The notes under the pieces are model-generated. The model searched no databases. It saw only the letters and a list, made by a program, of their open reading frames with translations, and was not told where the DNA came from. Positions 24,097 to 34,293 of a stretch of 64,000 nt of DNA are shown one piece after another. The stretch spans positions 1 to 64,000 of the forward strand of contig NZ_JIAK01000016.1 of assembly GCF_000620765.1 (NCBI RefSeq), in the 5' to 3' direction. The stretch comes from Desulfovermiculus halophilus DSM 18834 (lineage in GTDB: Bacteria > Desulfobacterota > Desulfovibrionia > Desulfovibrionales > Desulfothermaceae). Position numbers and translations under genes: made by a program. Positions within the stretch are counted from its first letter, which is position 1, and each line of letters begins with the position of its first letter.

Positions 24097-27000
24097 ATGC
24101 CTACGAGTGAAGAAAATACTGTCAAGACCATAACCGATACCTTTTTGCAGGAAAACATCCCGGAATACATACTGGAAAACGCCCGCAGCATTCTGGCCAA
24201 TGAAGGGGTGCAGAAACTGGACCTGAAGAAGCGAGAAAACTACTGGGATATTGAAGGAAGAATCCAGTCCGACGATTTTCAGGTCTATAATCCGGAAATC
24301 GGGATCAATCTAAATGAAGAGTCGGTGAACTTCTTCTGCAACTGCCCGGATTCGTTTACAGGTGTCTGCCCCCATGTGGGGGCGACCATGCTCAAGATCC
24401 TGGCCACTCTGCAGAATGGAGGCCAGGAGCCTACTCCCAGACCGAGGACCGACTGGCGGCATACATTCCGCCCCTTCTTTGCAACTGTGCCAGAACCCGA
24501 GCCAGGAAACAACTACCTCATTTTCCGTTTTTTCCCTGAGCCAGAACGGCTTCAGGTGGCCTTCTTCCGGGCCAGGCAGAACAAGTCCGGACTCTCCAAG
24601 GTCCAAAATCCCATATCCCTGGAGCAGTTAATCCACAACCCGGACTGGAGCGAAACCTGTCCCTCCCTGCCGGCCATTGCCCATCAGATCGGCCAGTACC
24701 TGGACTATGAAGGTCACCGGGTGGATGTTCCCCCGGGGCTGATTAACTGGTTTCTGTGGGCGGTCAAGGACGAGCCGTACCTGTTCTGGGAAGAAACAGA
24801 CCAGCCGGTACGAGTTGAGTCCCACAGCATGCGCATGCTTCTAAAGCCCCAGATCTCTGAGCACGGGTTAAGCTTCGACATCCTGCTGGGGCAGGAAGAC
24901 AAGGTGCCCTTTTCCATATCCGAGCAGGAGGTCTACTTCTACGGTCAGATCCCCCTCTGGCTGCTGTGGAAAAAGACCTTCTATCCGGTTTTGACCAGCT
25001 TGAACAGCGAACTGTTGCAGGAACTCATCCATCAGCCACCTATCGTGCCCCACTCCGAGCTGTCCGAGTTCTTGGATCGGGTGTGGACCAAGATCCCCGG
25101 CTCCAACCTGTACGGCCAGGAAGAATTCCTGGAACGGATGGAGCCGATCTTTGTTCCGGCTGCCTACAACCCCAAGCTCTTTTTGAACGAGGAAGGCAGC
25201 CTTTTGACCCTGGAGATCCAGAATGTGTACGAGACGGAACACGGAGAGATCACCCTGGAGGGTCCCAATCCGGAACTGCAGACCGGAAGCTATCAGTTCG
25301 AAGGCAAATCCTTCCTGTTGCGCCGGAAGCAGAAAGAGGAAGAAGAGCTGATCACCCTGCTCCAGGACATGAACTTCCAGCCCAGAAACAACGCCATGTG
25401 GTTTCTGGAGCCGGAAGAGGCCATCAACTTCCTCCTGGACACCTATCCGGAGCTGGTCAAGACCTACCGGGTCTATGGGGAAAAGAACCTGGGCAGGTAC
25501 AAGGTCCGGCATGCCAATCCCAAGGTCGTGGCCAACGTGGAGCAGGAAGAGGAAGACAGCAACTGGTTCGATCTGGACCTGACGGTGGAGTACGACGACG
25601 TCAAGGTGCCCATCGACCAGATCTGGAAGGCCTGGACCCAGGGTAAGCGCTATGTCCAACTCAAGGACGGAACCTATACCAGCCTGCCCGAATCCTGGCT
25701 GAAGGAGCTCAGCCACAAGCTCCGGGCCATGGGCTTGGATCCGGAAAAGCCGCCGAAAAAGGCCTTCCAGAAATACGAGGCCCCGGTCCTGGACAAGATC
25801 CTGGAAGATCTCCCCGAGGCCCAGACCGACTCATTCTGGAACAACCTGAAGGAAAAAATCCACGATTTTCAGGAGATCAGGCAAGTCGATCCCCCGCAGA
25901 AGCTGGATGCCGAGCTCCGCCCCTATCAGCTGCAGGGATTGAGCTTTCTGAACTTTCTGTACGAGTATGGATTCGGGGGAATCCTGGCCGATGAGATGGG
26001 CCTGGGCAAGACCCTGCAGACCCTGGCCATGCTCCAGTATCTGCATGAGAACGGGGTCCCCGGACCGCACCTGGTTATTGTTCCCACCTCTGTATTGCCC
26101 AACTGGCAGCGGGAAACCCAGAAGTTCATCCCGTCCATGAAGCAGCTGCTCATTTACGGGGCCAGGCGGGAAGGCCTGTTCAAGGAAATCCCCAAGAGCG
26201 ATTTGGTTTTGACCACCTACGCTCTCTTGCGCCGGGATCTCGAGGATCTGAACAAGTATGAATACACCTCAGTGATTCTGGACGAAGCCCAGAACATCAA
26301 GAACCCGAATACAATCACCGCCAGATCGGTGCGCAAGCTGCGAACCAAGTTCAAGGTCTGCCTCTCAGGCACGCCCATCGAAAACAATCTCTTGGAGCTC
26401 TGGTCCCTGTTCGAGTTCTTGATGCCCGGCTTTCTGGGGTCCCAGAACGCCTTCCAAAAAGGGTTTGTCAAACCGATTAAGGACGGGGACACGGAGAGCA
26501 TGGACTATCTGCGCTCCAGGGTCAGACCGTTTATCATGCGCCGGACCAAGAACGACGTGGCCAAGGATCTGCCGCCCAAGGTGGAATCCGTGTACTTTTC
26601 AGCCCTGGTGGACGAACAGAAGGAGCTGTACGCCTCGCTGGCCAAGCGGCTCAAGGAGCAGGTCCTGCAGAAGGTGGAGGAAAAAGGCATGGCCCAGAGT
26701 CAGATGTCCATTCTCGACGCCCTGCTCAAGCTCCGTCAGATCTGCTGCCATCCCAGGCTGCTCAAGCTGGACATCCCCGGGGTGAACACCAATCTGCCCT
26801 CAGGCAAGTTCGAGGCCTTCAAGGACTTGGTCAGCGGAATCATCGAGGACGGGCACAAGGTCCTGGTCTTCTCTCAGTTCGTGCAGATGCTGCATATTAT
26901 CCGCTCCTGGCTGAACATGAACAAGGTGCCGTATGCCTATCTGGACGGGGCGAGCAAGGACCGGTTCGATCAGGTGGACAAGTTCAACAACGATCCGGAT

Positions 27001-27306
27001 GTCCCCATCTTCCTGATCTCCTTAAAGGCCGGAGGGACGGGTCTGAATCTGACCGCAGCCGATTACGTGATCCACTACGATCCGTGGTGGAATCCGGCGG
27101 TTGAGGATCAGGCCACAGACCGCACCCATCGAATCGGACAGACCAGAAAAGTGTTTTCCTACAAGATGATCTGCGAGAACAGTGTGGAGGAAAAGATCCT
27201 CAAGCTGCAGGAGCAGAAGAAAGGAGTGGCCGACGCCATCATCCCCGGGCAGGACCAATGGAAGTCCTTGACCCGGGATGATCTGGAAATGCTCTTTGAG
27301 ATCTAG
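24097..27306 (+). CDS. SWIM zinc-finger SNF2-family helicase
   Basis: The 1069-residue protein begins with a SWIM zinc finger (CNCPDSFTGVCPHV, about 77-90). A long middle region is followed by a SNF2 ATPase in the C-terminal 450 residues, with ADEMGLGKTLQT (Walker A), ILDEAQNIKNP (DEAQ box), CLSGTPIENN, SLKAGGTGLNLTAADYVIHY and DRTHRIGQTRKV. These proteins move along duplex DNA and are implicated in repair or transcription-complex remodelling. Divergent from rel, with about 150 bases between, and convergent with ssb. Confidence 0.93.
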   Translation: MPTSEENTVKTITDTFLQENIPEYILENARSILANEGVQKLDLKKRENYWDIEGRIQSDDFQVYNPEIGINLNEESVNFFCNCPDSFTGVCPHVGATMLKILATLQNGGQEPTPRPRTDWRHTFRPFFATVPEPEPGNNYLIFRFFPEPERLQVAFFRARQNKSGLSKVQNPISLEQLIHNPDWSETCPSLPAIAHQIGQYLDYEGHRVDVPPGLINWFLWAVKDEPYLFWEETDQPVRVESHSMRMLLKPQISEHGLSFDILLGQEDKVPFSISEQEVYFYGQIPLWLLWKKTFYPVLTSLNSELLQELIHQPPIVPHSELSEFLDRVWTKIPGSNLYGQEEFLERMEPIFVPAAYNPKLFLNEEGSLLTLEIQNVYETEHGEITLEGPNPELQTGSYQFEGKSFLLRRKQKEEEELITLLQDMNFQPRNNAMWFLEPEEAINFLLDTYPELVKTYRVYGEKNLGRYKVRHANPKVVANVEQEEEDSNWFDLDLTVEYDDVKVPIDQIWKAWTQGKRYVQLKDGTYTSLPESWLKELSHKLRAMGLDPEKPPKKAFQKYEAPVLDKILEDLPEAQTDSFWNNLKEKIHDFQEIRQVDPPQKLDAELRPYQLQGLSFLNFLYEYGFGGILADEMGLGKTLQTLAMLQYLHENGVPGPHLVIVPTSVLPNWQRETQKFIPSMKQLLIYGARREGLFKEIPKSDLVLTTYALLRRDLEDLNKYEYTSVILDEAQNIKNPNTITARSVRKLRTKFKVCLSGTPIENNLLELWSLFEFLMPGFLGSQNAFQKGFVKPIKDGDTESMDYLRSRVRPFIMRRTKNDVAKDLPPKVESVYFSALVDEQKELYASLAKRLKEQVLQKVEEKGMAQSQMSILDALLKLRQICCHPRLLKLDIPGVNTNLPSGKFEAFKDLVSGIIEDGHKVLVFSQFVQMLHIIRSWLNMNKVPYAYLDGASKDRFDQVDKFNNDPDVPIFLISLKAGGTGLNLTAADYVIHYDPWWNPAVEDQATDRTHRIGQTRKVFSYKMICENSVEEKILKLQEQKKGVADAIIPGQDQWKSLTRDDLEMLFEI

Positions 27307-27420
27307 ACCAGGGCGCGGCGATATCAGCGGGCCGGGGCAGGATTCGTGGAGGGCGATGCTGCCCGGGCGCACCCGTTATCCCGCTGTGCTCTCAGGCCCC
27401 GGCCAGAGCATGGCGGGGTT

Positions 27421-27903
27421 TTAGAACGGCGCTTCGTCGATGGCTCCGGCCTCGGACGGAAAAGCCGGTCCGAGATTGTCCTGAAACGGGTCCGGCCCTT
27501 CCTGCTGGCCCTGGTGGCTGGATTGGGACTGCGCGTTCCGGGATGACTGCCCCCCCTGATTGGACGAGCCCTGATCCCCGAGGAAAACCACTCGAAAGGC
27601 CCGGATTTCCGTCGTATACCGGTCCTGGCCCTGCTGATCCTGCCATTTGCGGGTCTGCAGGGTTCCTTCCACCAAACAGGAGCGGCCCTTGGACAGATAC
27701 TGGGAGCAGTTCTCAGCCTGCTTGCCGAAAATGACGATCCGGTGCCATTCGGTCTTTTCCTGCCGGTTCCCCTCCTGATCGGTATAGGCCTCATTGGTGG
27801 CCACGGGCATATTGGCCACCGGGGTGCCCCCGGGTGTGTAGCGCAGCTCAGGATCGCGGCCCAACCGGCCGACAATGATCACCTTGTTGTATGTGCCAGC
27901 CAT
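27421..27903 (-). CDS. ssb: Single-stranded DNA-binding protein
   Basis: The 160-residue SSB has the OB-fold core ([49 protein letters not shown]) over the first 110 residues. A Gln/Ser/Gly-rich linker follows, and the conserved acidic tip ends in IDEAPF, close to the DDxPF partner-binding tail. It protects single-stranded DNA and recruits repair proteins. A good ribosome site (AAGGAGG) precedes the start. The gene is convergent with the SNF2 helicase. Confidence 0.97.
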   Translation of the reverse strand: MAGTYNKVIIVGRLGRDPELRYTPGGTPVANMPVATNEAYTDQEGNRQEKTEWHRIVIFGKQAENCSQYLSKGRSCLVEGTLQTRKWQDQQGQDRYTTEIRAFRVVFLGDQGSSNQGGQSSRNAQSQSSHQGQQEGPDPFQDNLGPAFPSEAGAIDEAPF

Positions 27904-27981
27904 GCAATGCCTCCTTGGTCTGTACAGTGTCCTGCGAGGTCAGGACAGGTTCGTCGTTCGTTCAGGGTGAAAACCCGTCAA

Positions 27982-28039
27982 GGTTCTTCCACGCAACCTG
28001 TGGATGGTTGCAGTTTGCGGTCTATTGTGTGTGCCCAAC
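27982..28039 (-). mobile_element. Decayed fold-back element
   Basis: Aligning with the short element from GGTTCTTC through CCTGTGGAT, AGTTTGC, GTCT and GTGTGCCCA, with about a dozen changes and no right end. This looks like an old copy sitting in the leader of the purine nucleoside phosphorylase gene. Confidence 0.55.
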
Positions 28040-28063
28040 CAGACTACATCACGAGGGGTCGTC

Positions 28064-28888
28064 ATGCATTGGCAGCCAGACCAAACCATGATTGACGAGG
28101 TCAGATCCAGGCTCGGCCTGGTTACTCCGCCGGCGACGGCGGTTGTCCTGGGCACGGGGCTCGGCCATTGGGTCGACGGCCTGCAGGAAGCCGCTGTGCT
28201 GCCTTATACTGAAATCCCGGGCTTTCCGCAATCAACGGTGCAGAGTCATGCCGGGCGGATGATTCTGGCCAGTCATGGCGCACACCGTCCGATCCTGGTA
28301 TTTCAAGGCCGGTTTCATCTCTATGAAGGCTACTCCGCTCCCGAAGTCTGTATCCCCGTCCGCCTGGCCGCCCTTCTGGGGGCCAGAACTCTGATCCTAA
28401 CCAATGCCGCCGGTGCCATCAATCCTCTGTTTGCTACCGGCAGCCTGATGCTGATTGCCGACCAGCTCAATATGACCGGATTCAATCCCCTTCGCGGACC
28501 GAACAACGATGAATGGGGAGAGCGCTTTCCGGATATGAGCCGGGTCTACTCTCCTTGCCTCCAGGACCTGGCTGTGGATTGCGCCCGGAAGCTCGGCGTG
28601 CACATGGAGCGGGGAACCTATGTCGGGGTTCAGGGACCCAGCCTGGAGACCCCGGCCGAGACCCGGGCCTATCGATTCCTGGACGGAGACGCCATCGGGA
28701 TGTCCACGGTTCTAGAAGCCATTGCCGCCAAGCACATCGGACTGAATATTCTGGGCATTTCCTGTCTGACCAACAAAAATCTGCCCGATTGCATGCAGGA
28801 GACATCGGTGGACGAGATTATCGCCCAAGCCGAGGCCTCAGGCCGGGACCTGGGAAGGGTCCTGGACGCAGTCATTCCCAGGTTATAA
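28064..28888 (+). CDS. Purine nucleoside phosphorylase
   Basis: It releases purine bases and ribose-1-phosphate from nucleosides in the cytosol. The 274-residue product belongs to the PNP/MTAP class: VVLGTGLGHWVD (phosphate loop), QGRFHLYEGY, ILTNAAGAIN, YVGVQGPSLETPAETRAY and DAIGMSTVLEAIAAKH. The ISCLTNKN segment near 235 carries the Asn expected at the base-binding site. ATG 28064 was chosen over an in-frame start at 28004 because GAGGGG precedes it and the longer N-terminus would cross a decayed mobile element. Confidence 0.95.
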   Translation: MHWQPDQTMIDEVRSRLGLVTPPATAVVLGTGLGHWVDGLQEAAVLPYTEIPGFPQSTVQSHAGRMILASHGAHRPILVFQGRFHLYEGYSAPEVCIPVRLAALLGARTLILTNAAGAINPLFATGSLMLIADQLNMTGFNPLRGPNNDEWGERFPDMSRVYSPCLQDLAVDCARKLGVHMERGTYVGVQGPSLETPAETRAYRFLDGDAIGMSTVLEAIAAKHIGLNILGISCLTNKNLPDCMQETSVDEIIAQAEASGRDLGRVLDAVIPRL

Positions 28889-29009
28889 TCCGATGAGCTC
28901 CGGCTTGACTTTGCCCCGCTCTTATTACAGGTTTCTGCTTTTCAGCTCCAGTACGCCACTGATCTCAACCGTATCCTCCAACCAGACCAAGCCAAGGTGA
29001 CAGAACGCC

Positions 29010-31838
29010 ATGACCGACTACAAAAAGACCCTGAACCTGCCCCGCACTTCCTTCCCCATGCGGGCCAGCCTGCCGAAGAAAGAGCCGGAAATGATCCGCT
29101 TCTGGGAGGAGAACCAGGCCTATGAGCGCATGGTCCAAACCAGAGAAGGCAGGCAAAAGTTTGTTCTGCACGACGGCCCGCCGTACGCCAACGGACATAT
29201 CCACCTGGGAACGGCCATGAACAAGATCCTCAAGGACATCATTGTCAAAGCCCAGAACTTTACCGGCAGGCAGGCGGAGTACGTGCCCGGCTGGGACTGT
29301 CACGGCCTGCCGATTGAGCTGAAAGTGGAGCATGAGCTTGGGCAGTCCAAAAAAGAGCTCTCCACCTTGGATGTGCGCAAGCGATGCCGGGAATACGCCC
29401 TGAAGTATCTGGACATTCAAAGGGATGAATTCAAGCGCCTGGGCGTGCTGGGCACCTGGGATGAGCCGTACCTGACCATGAATCCGGGCTATGAGTCGGC
29501 CACGGCCGGGGAGTTGTGCGCTTTCATGCGTCGCGGCTCGGTGATGCGGAACAAAAAGCCTATTCATTGGTGTCCGTCCTGCGAAACCGCCCTGGCTGAA
29601 GCAGAGGTGGAATACGCGGACAAGACCTCGCCTTCAATCTATGTCCGCTTTCCTCTGACCGATCCGGAGCTGACGGATCGTCTGCCTGAAATCGGCGGCC
29701 GCCCGGCCTTTGTTCTGATCTGGACCACAACTCCGTGGACAATTCCCGGCAATATGGCCGTGGCTTTGCATCCGGATGTCCAATACGTCCTGGTTCAAGT
29801 TCAGGGAGAGGTCTACATCCTGGCCGAGAAGCTGCTCGCGGAATGCGCTGAGAAGTTCGGATGGGACAACGTCCAGACCCTCAAGACCCTCATGGGCCGC
29901 GACCTGGAAGGGCTGCTGGCCGAGCATCCCATATACGGACGCCCTTCGCCTCTGGTCCTGGCCGATTATGTGACCCTGGAGACCGGAACCGGCTGCGTGC
30001 ACACTGCGCCCGGACACGGACAAGAAGACTACGACACCGGTCTGCGCTACGGGCTGGAGATCTATGCCCCTCTGGACGACCAGGGAAGATTTCTCCCGGA
30101 GGTGGAGTTCTTTGCCGGCTCCCATGTCTTTGAAGCCAACCCCCAGGTCATTGCCAAGCTCTCCGAGCTGGGGGCCCTTATGGTCCAGGAAAAGATCACT
30201 CACGCCTATCCCCACTGCTGGCGGTGCAAGAAGCCGGTCATATTCCGGGCCACCACCCAGTGGTTCATTTCCATGCAGCACAACGACCTTCGGGACAAGG
30301 CGGTCCAGGCCATTGACGGGCAGGTGCGCTGGATTCCCAGCTGGGGAAAGCTGCGGATCAGGAACATGATCTCCCACCGCCCCGACTGGTGCATTTCCAG
30401 GCAGCGTTCCTGGGGGGTTCCGATTATCGCTTTGCTGTGCGCCGATTGCGGGCACGCCTATTTTGATCCGGACTGGGTGCAGGATATAGCGGATCGCTTC
30501 GCCTCCCATCCCCAGGGAGCGGACTATTGGTTCGAGGCCGAGCTGTCCGAGGTTGTGCCCCAGGATCTGACCTGCCCGGAATGCGGAGGGCGGAAGTGGA
30601 CAAAGGAAACCGACATCCTGGATGTCTGGTTCGATTCCGGGACCAGCTATGCAGCCGTTTTGGAGCAGCGGGACGAATGCACCTTTCCGGCGGACATGTA
30701 TCTGGAGGGCTCGGACCAGCACCGGGGCTGGTTCCACAGCTCGCTTCTGGCCTCTGTGGGCACCAGAGACGTTCCCCCCTACCGCAGTGTCTTGACCCAC
30801 GGCTTTGTCGTCGACGGCCAGGGGAAAAAGATGTCCAAATCCATCGGCAACGTCATCGCTCCCCAGGACATCATGGACAAATACGGGGCCGAGATCCTGC
30901 GCATGTGGGTCGCTTCCGAGAACTATCAGGAAGATCTGCGCATATCGGAAACAATCCTTAAGCAGCTGGTGGACAACTACCGCCGGATCCGGAACACCTG
31001 CCGGTTCATCCTGGGCAATCTGCACGACTTTGATCCAGACCGGGACGCGCTTCCCGGCCCGGACCTCCTGCCCCTGGACCGCTATGTCCTGGACCTGGCC
31101 CGGGAACGACATGCTCGGATCACTCAGGACTACAGCAACTTTGAACTGCACAAGGTTTTCCACAGCCTGCACACCATGTGCGCCACAGATCTAAGCGCCT
31201 TTTACCTGGACGTGCTCAAGGACCGCCTGTACGTCAGCGCCCCGGAGAGCCACAAGCGGCGCTCGGCCCAGACCGCACTGCACACCCTGCTCACTCAGCT
31301 GCTCTGGGATATGGCCCCCATCTTGAGCTTTACAGCCGAGGAAGCATATCAGCATGTGCCGGGAATCGACCTGGAGACATACCCCACAATCTTCACCTAT
31401 CCCTTTTCCATGCAAGAGACTCCGCTGATGGAATCGAAGGAACGGCGGATTTGGGACAGGATGCTGGAAGTGCGGGCCGAGGCCACCAGAGCCATCGAGC
31501 CGGTACGCAAAAGCGGCGGGATCGGCCATTCACTCGACGTCTGCCTGCATCTGTATGCCGATGACGATCTGCACGCCGAGCTGGAAGCCAACCGGGATTT
31601 CCTCCCGGAGCTGTTCATTGTTTCTGCTGTGCACGTTCATCCGGGAAAAGACGCCCCGGACACGGCTGTTTCCAGTCAGGAGATGTCCGGCCTGAAGCTG
31701 AAGGTGGAGTCCGCGGCAGGCGAAAAATGTGCCCGATGCTGGACATTCAGCCCCGAACTGGGCCATGATGACCAGTATCCAGATATCTGCCCCAGATGCA
31801 GTCGGGTCATGCACAGTCTGCAGACAGCAGCAGAATAG
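29010..31838 (+). CDS. ileS: Isoleucyl-tRNA synthetase
   Basis: A class I synthetase of 942 residues. The HIGH motif is [10 protein letters not shown] (about 58-67), and the KMSKS motif is [10 protein letters not shown] (about 605-615). The CP1 editing domain (about 190-390) contains [12 protein letters not shown] and [17 protein letters not shown], so post-transfer editing of Val-tRNA should be intact. The C-terminal zinc site CARCWTF...CPRCSR is of the bacterial type. AAGGTGA sits upstream of the ATG. lspA and lgt follow on the same strand, an order found in many bacteria (ileS-lspA). Confidence 0.98.
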   Translation: MTDYKKTLNLPRTSFPMRASLPKKEPEMIRFWEENQAYERMVQTREGRQKFVLHDGPPYANGHIHLGTAMNKILKDIIVKAQNFTGRQAEYVPGWDCHGLPIELKVEHELGQSKKELSTLDVRKRCREYALKYLDIQRDEFKRLGVLGTWDEPYLTMNPGYESATAGELCAFMRRGSVMRNKKPIHWCPSCETALAEAEVEYADKTSPSIYVRFPLTDPELTDRLPEIGGRPAFVLIWTTTPWTIPGNMAVALHPDVQYVLVQVQGEVYILAEKLLAECAEKFGWDNVQTLKTLMGRDLEGLLAEHPIYGRPSPLVLADYVTLETGTGCVHTAPGHGQEDYDTGLRYGLEIYAPLDDQGRFLPEVEFFAGSHVFEANPQVIAKLSELGALMVQEKITHAYPHCWRCKKPVIFRATTQWFISMQHNDLRDKAVQAIDGQVRWIPSWGKLRIRNMISHRPDWCISRQRSWGVPIIALLCADCGHAYFDPDWVQDIADRFASHPQGADYWFEAELSEVVPQDLTCPECGGRKWTKETDILDVWFDSGTSYAAVLEQRDECTFPADMYLEGSDQHRGWFHSSLLASVGTRDVPPYRSVLTHGFVVDGQGKKMSKSIGNVIAPQDIMDKYGAEILRMWVASENYQEDLRISETILKQLVDNYRRIRNTCRFILGNLHDFDPDRDALPGPDLLPLDRYVLDLARERHARITQDYSNFELHKVFHSLHTMCATDLSAFYLDVLKDRLYVSAPESHKRRSAQTALHTLLTQLLWDMAPILSFTAEEAYQHVPGIDLETYPTIFTYPFSMQETPLMESKERRIWDRMLEVRAEATRAIEPVRKSGGIGHSLDVCLHLYADDDLHAELEANRDFLPELFIVSAVHVHPGKDAPDTAVSSQEMSGLKLKVESAAGEKCARCWTFSPELGHDDQYPDICPRCSRVMHSLQTAAE

Positions 31839-31949
31839 GACCAGGCTGCCGGGATGCCGATCAGGGAGAGGGATTCGGCATGCCCGGCTTGTGGTGAACA
31901 GCCGACAATGCCGTCACTGTCGGGGACGGACAATCCGAACAGAGCGTAC

Positions 31950-32459
31950 ATGACCGACTCTCAATCCAACCGACTCCCGTACGGCCCTTTGTTCCTGGCC
32001 GCCGCGGTTCTCGGCGCGGACCAGGCCAGCAAGGCCCTGGTCCGGGCCAATCTTCAGATCTGGGATGTGCACTCGGTTATTCCCGGATTCTTCAACCTGG
32101 TCCATATCCAGAACAGGGGAGCCGCTTTCGGCTTTTTAAGCCACGGGCAAGGCATGTGGCAGCCGGTTTTCTTCATCATCCTGACCATAGCCGCAGTGGC
32201 CATCATTCTGTCCTTGATGTGGACCGGACATCGGCGGGACAAGATATTTCAGTTCAGCCTGGGGGCTATCCTGGGCGGGGCTGTGGGCAATCTTGTGGAC
32301 AGGATTCGCCTCGGGGTGGTTACCGACTTCCTGGATTTTTTCGTCCAAGGAATGCACTGGCCGGCGTTTAATATAGCCGATATCGCCATCACCTGCGGGG
32401 CCTTTCTTTTGCTGATCGCCGTGTACAGAAAAGGACGTCATGCATCCAATACTCATTGA
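31950..32459 (+). CDS. lspA: Signal peptidase II (prolipoprotein)
   Basis: LspA removes lipoprotein signal peptides after diacylglyceryl transfer in the inner membrane. The 169-residue product has four hydrophobic segments and the catalytic aspartate motifs GGAVGNLVDRIRLGVVTDFLD and FNIADIAITCG. The start MTDSQSNR (31950) was preferred to the open frame from 31854, whose N-terminus is cysteine-rich and unlike LspA. The next gene, lgt, overlaps its end by 20 bases. This places the second (lspA) and first (lgt) maturation enzymes in one unit behind ileS. Confidence 0.95.
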   Translation: MTDSQSNRLPYGPLFLAAAVLGADQASKALVRANLQIWDVHSVIPGFFNLVHIQNRGAAFGFLSHGQGMWQPVFFIILTIAAVAIILSLMWTGHRRDKIFQFSLGAILGGAVGNLVDRIRLGVVTDFLDFFVQGMHWPAFNIADIAITCGAFLLLIAVYRKGRHASNTH

Positions 32460-33198
32460 TATCGGTCCATTGACCATTCACAGCTACGGGTTCTTCATTG
32501 CCTTGGCCTTTGTGCTCGGCATGCGGGTGGCTATGCATGAAGCGCCTCACTACGGCCTCAATCCCCAGTTTGTTCCCGATTTGAGCTTTTATCTCATCAT
32601 CAGTGCCATTGCCGGCTCAAGGCTTCTGTATGTACTCCTCGATCCCCGCCCCTTTCTGAATGACCCCTTGCTCATCCTCCAGTTCTGGAAAGGGGGCCTG
32701 GTCTTTGTGGGTGGAGTTGTGGCCGCCGTGGCCACGGCCTGGGCAGTGATTCGGATCAAGGGCCAGCCTTTCTGGAAATGGGCCGATGCCTTTGCACCGG
32801 CCATAGCCGCCGGACAATTTCTGGGCCGCATCGGGTGCCTGATGGCCGGCTGCTGCTACGGAAAACCGACCTCTCTCCCCTGGGCCGTGACCTTTACTCA
32901 CCCCAAGTCCTTGGCTCCGTTGCATATCCCCCTGCATCCGACCCAGGTGTATCATTCCCTGGCCGGCTTGGTGACCTGTATCGCTCTTCTCCTGCTTCGT
33001 TCCAAGCTTCCAGGATACGGCCAGCGCTTTGGCCTGTTCCTGGTTCTGTTTACGCTTTTCCGGTTTGGCATTGAATTTTTCCGGGGAGACTTTCGAGGGG
33101 CTGTAGGCCCCTTCAGCCTGACCCAAGTAGCCGCGGGGATCATTTTCTTTCTCGGTCTGGCTCTTCTATGGCGCAAAGGACGGACCGCCCATGCCTGA
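32440..33198 (+). CDS. lgt: Prolipoprotein diacylglyceryl transferase
   Basis: Lgt transfers diacylglycerol from phosphatidylglycerol to the lipobox cysteine. The 252-residue membrane protein shows about seven hydrophobic segments and the Lgt signature GQFLGRIGCLMAGCCYGKPT. HPTQVYHSLAGL and RFGIEFFRGD are also conserved. It overlaps lspA by 20 bases upstream and the small membrane gene by 8 bases downstream, indicating tight translational coupling. Confidence 0.97.
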   Translation: MHPILIDIGPLTIHSYGFFIALAFVLGMRVAMHEAPHYGLNPQFVPDLSFYLIISAIAGSRLLYVLLDPRPFLNDPLLILQFWKGGLVFVGGVVAAVATAWAVIRIKGQPFWKWADAFAPAIAAGQFLGRIGCLMAGCCYGKPTSLPWAVTFTHPKSLAPLHIPLHPTQVYHSLAGLVTCIALLLLRSKLPGYGQRFGLFLVLFTLFRFGIEFFRGDFRGAVGPFSLTQVAAGIIFFLGLALLWRKGRTAHA

Positions 33199-33406
33199 AC
33201 TCTCCACCCCCATCCTTGTGCTCATCGCCCTGGCTTTTATTCTGCCCATTGCTCCGAACCTGTGGGCCATCTGGCATATATTCCACTGCGAATACCCGTC
33301 GTACGCAGAAAAGATGGGCTGGCTGGTCGCCGCCATGTTTCTCCCCGTTCTGGGTGGTGTGGCCTATTGTGTCTGGGGCCGGAAACGCGGTATCAAGACC
33401 CTGTAA
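33191..33406 (+). CDS. Small PLDc_N-type membrane protein
   Basis: The 71-residue protein has two hydrophobic segments, about residues 6-30 and 42-62, joined by a short loop. It ends in a basic RKRGIKTL tail. The arrangement resembles the phospholipase D N-terminal (PLDc_N) membrane domain standing alone. Its ATG lies within the lgt coding end, so the two are likely translated together. The role is unknown. Confidence 0.75.
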   Translation: MPELSTPILVLIALAFILPIAPNLWAIWHIFHCEYPSYAEKMGWLVAAMFLPVLGGVAYCVWGRKRGIKTL

Positions 33407-33425
33407 TACATGCCTGAGGTGTCGT

Positions 33426-34286
33426 ATGCTCCGCTTATGTCTTCCCATCAGCTTGCTGATCGTAGTTGCCGCCTGTGCCACTCCCCAGGATATTCAAAAC
33501 CTGCAGAGCAAAATGGCTCGTCTGGAACGCAGGCAGCAGCAGACGGTGCAGACCAGGATCCAAGGCCTGGAACAGAAGTTTGCCTCCCTTGAGGAGGAAA
33601 CCTCGCATCTGGTTTCCAACCGTACGGAAAACATGCGCTCCCACCAGGCCAATCTGTGGTCGGAGCTGGAAAACATGCGCGTTGATGTGGCCACCCTGCA
33701 GGGCAAGGCGGAACAAATGGAGTACAACATCAAAAAGCTGCAGGATCAAAGCAGCAACAACACCCAGACCCTGGACAACATCTCCCGTACGGTAAACCGT
33801 CTGAGCCGGCAGCTGGCCATGGTCGAGTCCCAGCTGGGGGTTGACTTCGAAGACGGGCAGTCCAAGGCCGCACAGCCCTCACAATCAAGCAAGGAAAATG
33901 CCACCCAAAAGCAGGATACCCCCCAGCTTCTCTATGAACAGGCCCTGAATGCCTTTCAAAACAGAGAGTACACCCAGGCCAAGGAGTTGTGGGCCGAGTT
34001 TGCCGGACAGTTTCCGGATCACGATCTGGTCCCCAATGCCTATTTCTGGCAGGGCGAATGCCTGTATCAATTAGAGAAATACGCCCAGGCTGTCATGTTG
34101 TACAATAAAGTCATTTCCGAGTTTCCAAAGAGCTCGAAGTTCACCTCCGCCCTGCTTAAACAGGGGCTATCCCTGTACGCCCTGGACAAGAACAAGGCCG
34201 GCCGCATCCGTCTGCAGCAGCTGATCAAAGACCACGGGGACACCGCAGAGGCCAAACGAGCCAAACGTTTCATGGAACAGCAGTAG
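33426..34286 (+). CDS. CpoB/YbgF-like TPR lipoprotein
   Basis: The 286-residue product begins with a lipoprotein signal ending VVAAC (Cys17), so it should be anchored after Lgt/LspA/Lnt processing. A coiled coil runs through about 22-125 (ARLERRQQQTV, LWSELENMRVDVATL, QAEQMEYNIKKL-type heptads). The C-terminal half is a TPR region with LYEQALNAFQNREYTQAKEL and FWQGECLYQLEKYAQAVM, as in CpoB, which works at the Tol-Pal/division envelope. tol genes are not adjacent here. ATG 33426 was chosen because it gives a proper lipobox. Confidence 0.87.
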   Translation: MLRLCLPISLLIVVAACATPQDIQNLQSKMARLERRQQQTVQTRIQGLEQKFASLEEETSHLVSNRTENMRSHQANLWSELENMRVDVATLQGKAEQMEYNIKKLQDQSSNNTQTLDNISRTVNRLSRQLAMVESQLGVDFEDGQSKAAQPSQSSKENATQKQDTPQLLYEQALNAFQNREYTQAKELWAEFAGQFPDHDLVPNAYFWQGECLYQLEKYAQAVMLYNKVISEFPKSSKFTSALLKQGLSLYALDKNKAGRIRLQQLIKDHGDTAEAKRAKRFMEQQ

Positions 34287-34293
34287 GAGTCCG

